A DNA stretch of 64,000 bases from Aristaeella hokkaidonensis (GTDB lineage: Bacteria > Bacillota > Clostridia > Christensenellales > Aristaeellaceae). Under the pieces are notes generated by a model, which was not told where the DNA came from, did not search any database, and saw only the letters and a list, made by a program, of their open reading frames with translations. Numbering within the stretch: position 1 is the first letter of the stretch; the number at the start of each line of letters is the position of its first letter. This document shows, piece after piece, positions 58,792-64,000 of this stretch. Where the stretch lies: assembly GCF_018128945.1 (NCBI RefSeq), contig NZ_CP068393.1, forward strand, positions 1,302,001 through 1,366,000, written 5' to 3'. The translations under genes and the position numbers were made by a program.

Positions 58792-59073
58792 TTACACGAC
58801 CAGCATCTTAACCAATGCGGACGCGCCCATGTCCAGCAGACCGATCACAACACCCATGAAGAGCATGAATACGAGCACGATGATGGAATAGGTAATCAGC
58901 TTTTCTTTGCTGGGCCAGGTTACCTTCTTCAGCTCATAAAACATGTTCTTGAAGGGCTTGGCGATCCGTGCGGGAAGCTTGGCGAACCAGCTGATAATCT
59001 TGCTCAGCTTGTTCTCTCCGGATTTCCGGACGGCTTTCTCGGCGGTTTCAACCGCTTTCTTCGTCTCAGACAC
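58792..59073 (-). CDS. secE: Preprotein translocase subunit SecE
   Basis: About 93 residues. A charged N-terminal part (ETKKAVETAEKAVRKSG), the conserved amphipathic FKNMFYELKKVTWPSKEKL and one C-terminal membrane helix (IIVLVFMLFMGVVIGLLDM). SecE clamps SecY in the export channel. No ATG is in range: the frame has GTG at 59071-59073, eleven bases after GAGG, and GTG at 59080-59082, which touches the Shine-Dalgarno. I choose 59073 with low certainty on the exact start. rpmG lies immediately upstream. Confidence 0.88.
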   Translation of the reverse strand: MSETKKAVETAEKAVRKSGENKLSKIISWFAKLPARIAKPFKNMFYELKKVTWPSKEKLITYSIIVLVFMLFMGVVIGLLDMGASALVKMLVV

Positions 59074-59108
59074 TTCTTTCACATCCTCACAGCTTGATAG
59101 GTGTTGGA

Positions 59109-59270
59109 TCACTTGGTCTCGCGATGAGTTGTGTGCTTCTTGCAGAAGGGACAATACTTCTGGAGCTCAATGCGATCCGGAGTGTTCTTCTTGTTTTTCA
59201 TGTTGTTATAGTTGCGCTGTTTGCACTCGGTGCAAGCCAGGCACACCTTTGTACGGGCGGCGTTTGCCAT
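59109..59270 (-). CDS. rpmG: 50S ribosomal protein L33
   Basis: A 53-residue zinc-ribbon protein: [20 protein letters not shown], then [20 protein letters not shown] and HTTHRETK. Two CxxC pairs (CLAC with ECK nearby, and CPFC) mark the zinc-binding C+ form. Its place before secE-nusG is conserved in Firmicutes. It is too short for length-filtered gene calls and would be missed. GGAGGG precedes the ATG. Confidence 0.95.
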   Translation of the reverse strand: MANAARTKVCLACTECKQRNYNNMKNKKNTPDRIELQKYCPFCKKHTTHRETK

Positions 59271-59291
59271 TTGGGTTCCCTCCTGACTTGA

Positions 59292-60506
59292 TTACTCAAT
59301 GACCTTGGCCACAACGCCGGAACCAACAGTACGGCCGCCTTCACGGATAGCGAAGCGCAGTCCCTGCTCCATAGCGATGGGGGTGATCAGGGTGATTTCC
59401 ATGTCGATGTTATCGCCGGGCATCACCATTTCCACGCCGTCGGGCAGCTTGATGTTGCCGGTAACGTCAGTCGTCCGGAAGTAGAACTGGGGACGATAGC
59501 CGTTGAAGAAGGGGGTATGACGGCCGCCTTCTTCCTTGGTCAGCACGTACACCTGGCCGATGCAGTGGGTGTGGGGATGGATGCTGCCGGGCTTAGCCAG
59601 AACCTGGCCGCGCTCGACTTCGTTCCTCTGGATACCACGCAGCAGGGCGCCGATGTTGTCGCCGGCTTCTGCCTGGTCCAGCAGCTTGTGGAACATTTCA
59701 ACACCGGTAACAACGGTGTTCCGGGGCTTGTCCATCAGGCCGACGATTTCGACCGGATCAGACACCTTAACGGTACCACGCTCAACACGGCCGGTAGCCA
59801 CGGTGCCGCGGCCGGAGATGGAGAACACGTCTTCGACGGGCATCAGGAAGGGCTGGTCGGTTGCACGTTCGGGTTCAGGGATATAGCTGTCAACGGCGTC
59901 CATCAGTTCCCAGATGCACTTGCACTCGGGAGCGTTGTCAACGTCGGTGCCGCCGGCCTGCAGGTACTCCAGAACCTTCAGAGCGGAACCCTTGATGATC
60001 GGGATGTCGTCGCCGGGGAAGTCGTAGCTGCTCAGCAGCTCACGGATTTCCATTTCAACCAGCTCCAGCAGCTCTTCGTCGTCCATCATGTCGGTCTTGT
60101 TCATGAACACGACGATGTAGGGCACGCCAACCTGACGGGCGAGCAGGATGTGCTCACGGGTCTGGGGCATCGGGCCATCGGGAGCGGAAACCACCAGGAT
60201 AGCGCCGTCCATCTGGGCAGCACCGGTGATCATGTTCTTAACATAGTCAGCGTGGCCGGGGCAGTCCACGTGAGCATAGTGACGCTTGGCGGTCTCGTAC
60301 TCAACGTGAGCGGTGTTGATGGTGATTCCACGTGCTTTTTCTTCGGGAGCCTTGTCGATTTCGTCATAGCGCATAGCCTGCGCTTCGCCCTTAATCGCCA
60401 GGGTCATGGTGATCGCAGCGGTCAGGGTGGTCTTGCCATGGTCAACGTGACCGATGGTACCGATGTTTACATGGGGCTTTGTCCGTTCATAACGTCCCTT
60501 AGCCAT
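59292..60506 (-). CDS. tuf: Elongation factor Tu
   Basis: A 404-residue GTPase: [15 protein letters not shown] (G1), [14 protein letters not shown] switch [21 protein letters not shown] (G3), NKTDM (G4) and GSALKVLEY (G5), then the two beta-barrel domains ending [15 protein letters not shown]. It brings aminoacyl-tRNA to the ribosome. Slightly longer than E. coli EF-Tu (about ten residues) because of an insertion near residues 185-195 ([15 protein letters not shown]). It follows fusA and precedes rpmG. Confidence 0.97.
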   Translation of the reverse strand: MAKGRYERTKPHVNIGTIGHVDHGKTTLTAAITMTLAIKGEAQAMRYDEIDKAPEEKARGITINTAHVEYETAKRHYAHVDCPGHADYVKNMITGAAQMDGAILVVSAPDGPMPQTREHILLARQVGVPYIVVFMNKTDMMDDEELLELVEMEIRELLSSYDFPGDDIPIIKGSALKVLEYLQAGGTDVDNAPECKCIWELMDAVDSYIPEPERATDQPFLMPVEDVFSISGRGTVATGRVERGTVKVSDPVEIVGLMDKPRNTVVTGVEMFHKLLDQAEAGDNIGALLRGIQRNEVERGQVLAKPGSIHPHTHCIGQVYVLTKEEGGRHTPFFNGYRPQFYFRTTDVTGNIKLPDGVEMVMPGDNIDMEITLITPIAMEQGLRFAIREGGRTVGSGVVAKVIE

Positions 60507-60562
60507 TTGAGTTTCCTCCTTGTAATATCAGTTATCAGTTACAGTTACTTTATGTTACCCGA

Positions 60563-62674
<2,112 letters not shown>

Positions 62675-62737
62675 ACTTGGCAATTGCTCCTTTCAGCAGC
62701 ACCTTTGTTGTTACAATTGATGAAATGCTTACGATTA

Positions 62738-63208
62738 TTACCAGCGGTAATGAGCGAATGCCTTGTTGGCCTCTGCCATACGGTGCATTTCTTCTTTACG
62801 TTTCACCGCAGCGCCTGTGTTGTTGGAGGCGTCCAGCAGTTCGGCAGCCAGGCGTTCGGCCATGGTCTTCTCACCGCGTTTCCGGGCAAAGTCGACGATC
62901 CAGCGCAGGGCCAGGGTCTGACGACGCTCGGGACGGATCTCAATAGGCACCTGATAGGTGGCGCCGCCTACACGGCGGGCTTTAACTTCCAGCTGCGGAG
63001 CAACGTTGTTCAGGGCTTCCTGGAAAACGTCGGTCGCAGCCTTGCCGGTCTTTTCGGCAACGGCTTCAAAAGCCTCATAGCAGACGTTCTGCGCAACTCC
63101 GCGCTTTCCGTCAAGCATAATCTGGTTGATCAGTTTCGTAACTACCGTGGTTCCGTAAACGGGATCCGGCAGCACTTCACGCTTCGGTACAAAACCGCGA
63201 CGGGGCAT
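62738..63208 (-). CDS. rpsG: 30S ribosomal protein S7
   Basis: A 156-residue protein beginning [20 protein letters not shown] with [20 protein letters not shown] and [20 protein letters not shown]. It nucleates assembly of the 30S head. It lies between rpsL and fusA, the standard str operon order. The 207-bp gap to rpsL is longer than usual; it holds no gene and no hairpin I can name. Confidence 0.97.
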   Translation of the reverse strand: MPRRGFVPKREVLPDPVYGTTVVTKLINQIMLDGKRGVAQNVCYEAFEAVAEKTGKAATDVFQEALNNVAPQLEVKARRVGGATYQVPIEIRPERRQTLALRWIVDFARKRGEKTMAERLAAELLDASNNTGAAVKRKEEMHRMAEANKAFAHYRW

Positions 63209-63415
63209 AGGTTTCCCTCCTCAATAATAGTCCTGATGTAAGTGATTCGCTTCCTCTTCTTCCGGTCATGCGTCAGCATCACACGACCCCGGTCACGATT
63301 ATACCGGCCGGCTTACTCCGCCTGCTTCCTGATTCTCTGTCATTCCTGTTCCGAAGAACAACAGTACCTCAGGCGCGGATTATCACCGTTTCAGACTGCG
63401 GCGGCAGCTTAAGAC

Positions 63416-63790
63416 TTACTTCTTCGGGCGCTTCGCGCCGTACAGGGAACGAGCCTGCATCCGCTTGGCAACACCGGCGGTATCCAGAGCACCGCGGATG
63501 ATGTGATAACGAACGCCGGGCAGATCCCGCACACGGCCGCCACGGATCAGCACAACGCTATGCTCCTGCAGGTTGTGACCGATACCGGGGATGTAGCAGG
63601 TACCTTCGATGGAGTTCGTCAGGCGGATTCTCGCGATTTTCCGCAGAGCAGAGTTAGGCTTCTTGGGAGTCTGAGTCTTAACGCTCAGGCACACACCGCG
63701 CTTCTGGGGACATCCCTGCAGAATAGGAGCGGTGGGCTTCTTGGTCACCCGCTCACGGCCCTTACGGACAAGCTGATTAATTGTGGGCAT
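63416..63790 (-). CDS. rpsL: 30S ribosomal protein S12
   Basis: A 124-residue protein: [40 protein letters not shown] (with KPNSALRK), [19 protein letters not shown] and [15 protein letters not shown]. It monitors decoding at the A site; the Lys in TPKKPNS is the usual streptomycin-resistance position and is wild-type here. First complete gene of the str operon in the window. Confidence 0.98.
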   Translation of the reverse strand: MPTINQLVRKGRERVTKKPTAPILQGCPQKRGVCLSVKTQTPKKPNSALRKIARIRLTNSIEGTCYIPGIGHNLQEHSVVLIRGGRVRDLPGVRYHIIRGALDTAGVAKRMQARSLYGAKRPKK

Positions 63791-63871
63791 TAGAGCACCT
63801 CCTGAATAATATCCTCAAGATCCCGCAACCCTCAGGATCTGGAAGGCAATTTGTGTACCCTCTAAAGTGAC

Positions 63872-64000
63872 TTACGCCTTGAGCAATCCGGCGGCAGCGG
63901 TGGGTACGTCCACTCCGCAGATCATCCCAAGTTCTTTCATGGATGCTGCCCTCACACAGAGGATACCGGCTTCCTCAGCCGCCCTGACTACCTGCTGGTA
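63872..64000 (-). CDS. L7Ae-family ribosomal protein, C-terminal part (runs off window)
   Basis: The 42 residues visible (QQVVRAAEEAGILCVRAASM followed by KELGMICGVDVPTAAAG and LLKA) match the C-terminus of the YbxF/L7Ae-like proteins, including the SMKELG and GVDV elements. In Firmicutes this gene lies between rpoC and rpsL, so rpoBC are expected just beyond the window. It binds K-turn RNA. The start is outside the window. Confidence 0.85.
   Translation of the reverse strand, partial: YQQVVRAAEEAGILCVRAASMKELGMICGVDVPTAAAGLLKA

Noticed and set aside
63209..63415. S7 autoregulatory site between rpsL and rpsG
   Set aside because: The gap is long enough, but no structure resembling the S7 rRNA target could be made out by eye.

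Overview
The window reads as chromosomal DNA from a low-to-mid GC anaerobic member of the Clostridia (Bacillota). The evidence is diaminopimelate epimerase with secreted SH3/peptidoglycan-binding proteins, an Asp23/AmaP/DUF2273 locus, CggR over lower glycolysis, FabK-type fatty acid synthesis, a second archaeal-type aspartyl-tRNA synthetase, and a CotH-VTC-DUF4956 gene set. A gut or rumen lineage is my inference, not something the sequence proves. No phage, plasmid, rRNA, CRISPR or transposase gene was seen.

Layout. 1-3.1 kb: tpiA (partial), pgk and cggR. 3.1-6.0 kb: thiI with its cysteine desulfurase and a small membrane protein. 6.2-13.4 kb: a housekeeping block asp23 / amaP-DUF2273-nusB-tsaD-like / folD-xseA-xseB-ispA. 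13.4-18.4 kb: three aminoacyl-tRNA synthetases (bacterial aspS, hisS, archaeal-type aspS2), each preceded by an array of short variable hairpins. 18.7-24 kb: secreted cell-wall proteins around the rplJ-rplL operon, which carries an L10 leader and attenuator. 24-29.2 kb: dapF, small membrane proteins, a GntR/UTRA regulator with a clear operator, a YtrA-type regulator plus ABC transporter with the promoter embedded in its operator, and tRNA-Thr(GGT). 29.3-31.6 kb: a CtpE-like P-type ATPase. 31.9-40.6 kb: one apparent operon cotH-DUF4956-VTC polyphosphate polymerase-capA-AAA+ unfoldase-partner protein. 41-44 kb: SWIM/SNF2 helicase. 44.5-56.5 kb: a thioesterase, a PAS/winged-helix regulator, and a complete type II fatty acid elongation/acetyl-CoA carboxylase operon ending in an acyl-CoA ligase. 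56.6-64 kb: a candidate structured RNA, then rplA-rplK-nusG-secE-rpmG-tuf-fusA-rpsG-rpsL and the end of an L7Ae-family gene, all on the minus strand.

The most unusual feature is the intergenic DNA. Three repeat classes fill almost every gap. (1) Five hairpin arrays have freely varying stem sequences but keep pairing, and constant GAA/TTC or GAT/ATC linkers join the stems on a period near 24 bp; all start from a shared head motif close to AGAGTAACTATCAC. (2) Inverted clusters of the 9-mers AATTCATAA / AATTCACAA flank 160-420 bp segments like terminal repeats and in places supply the stop codon of the neighbouring gene. (3) GTCATTCCGA...GGAATC(C/T)C elements contain a variable central palindrome in constant flanks. 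I cannot place the hairpin arrays in a named family.

The strongest protein-level lead is the cotH-to-AAA+ operon. It puts a CotH-type kinase, a soluble VTC polymerase, a separate membrane protein, a CapA metallophosphatase-like protein and a Clp-type unfoldase in one transcription unit. This may be a split polyphosphate synthesis/translocation and surface modification machine; that is inference.
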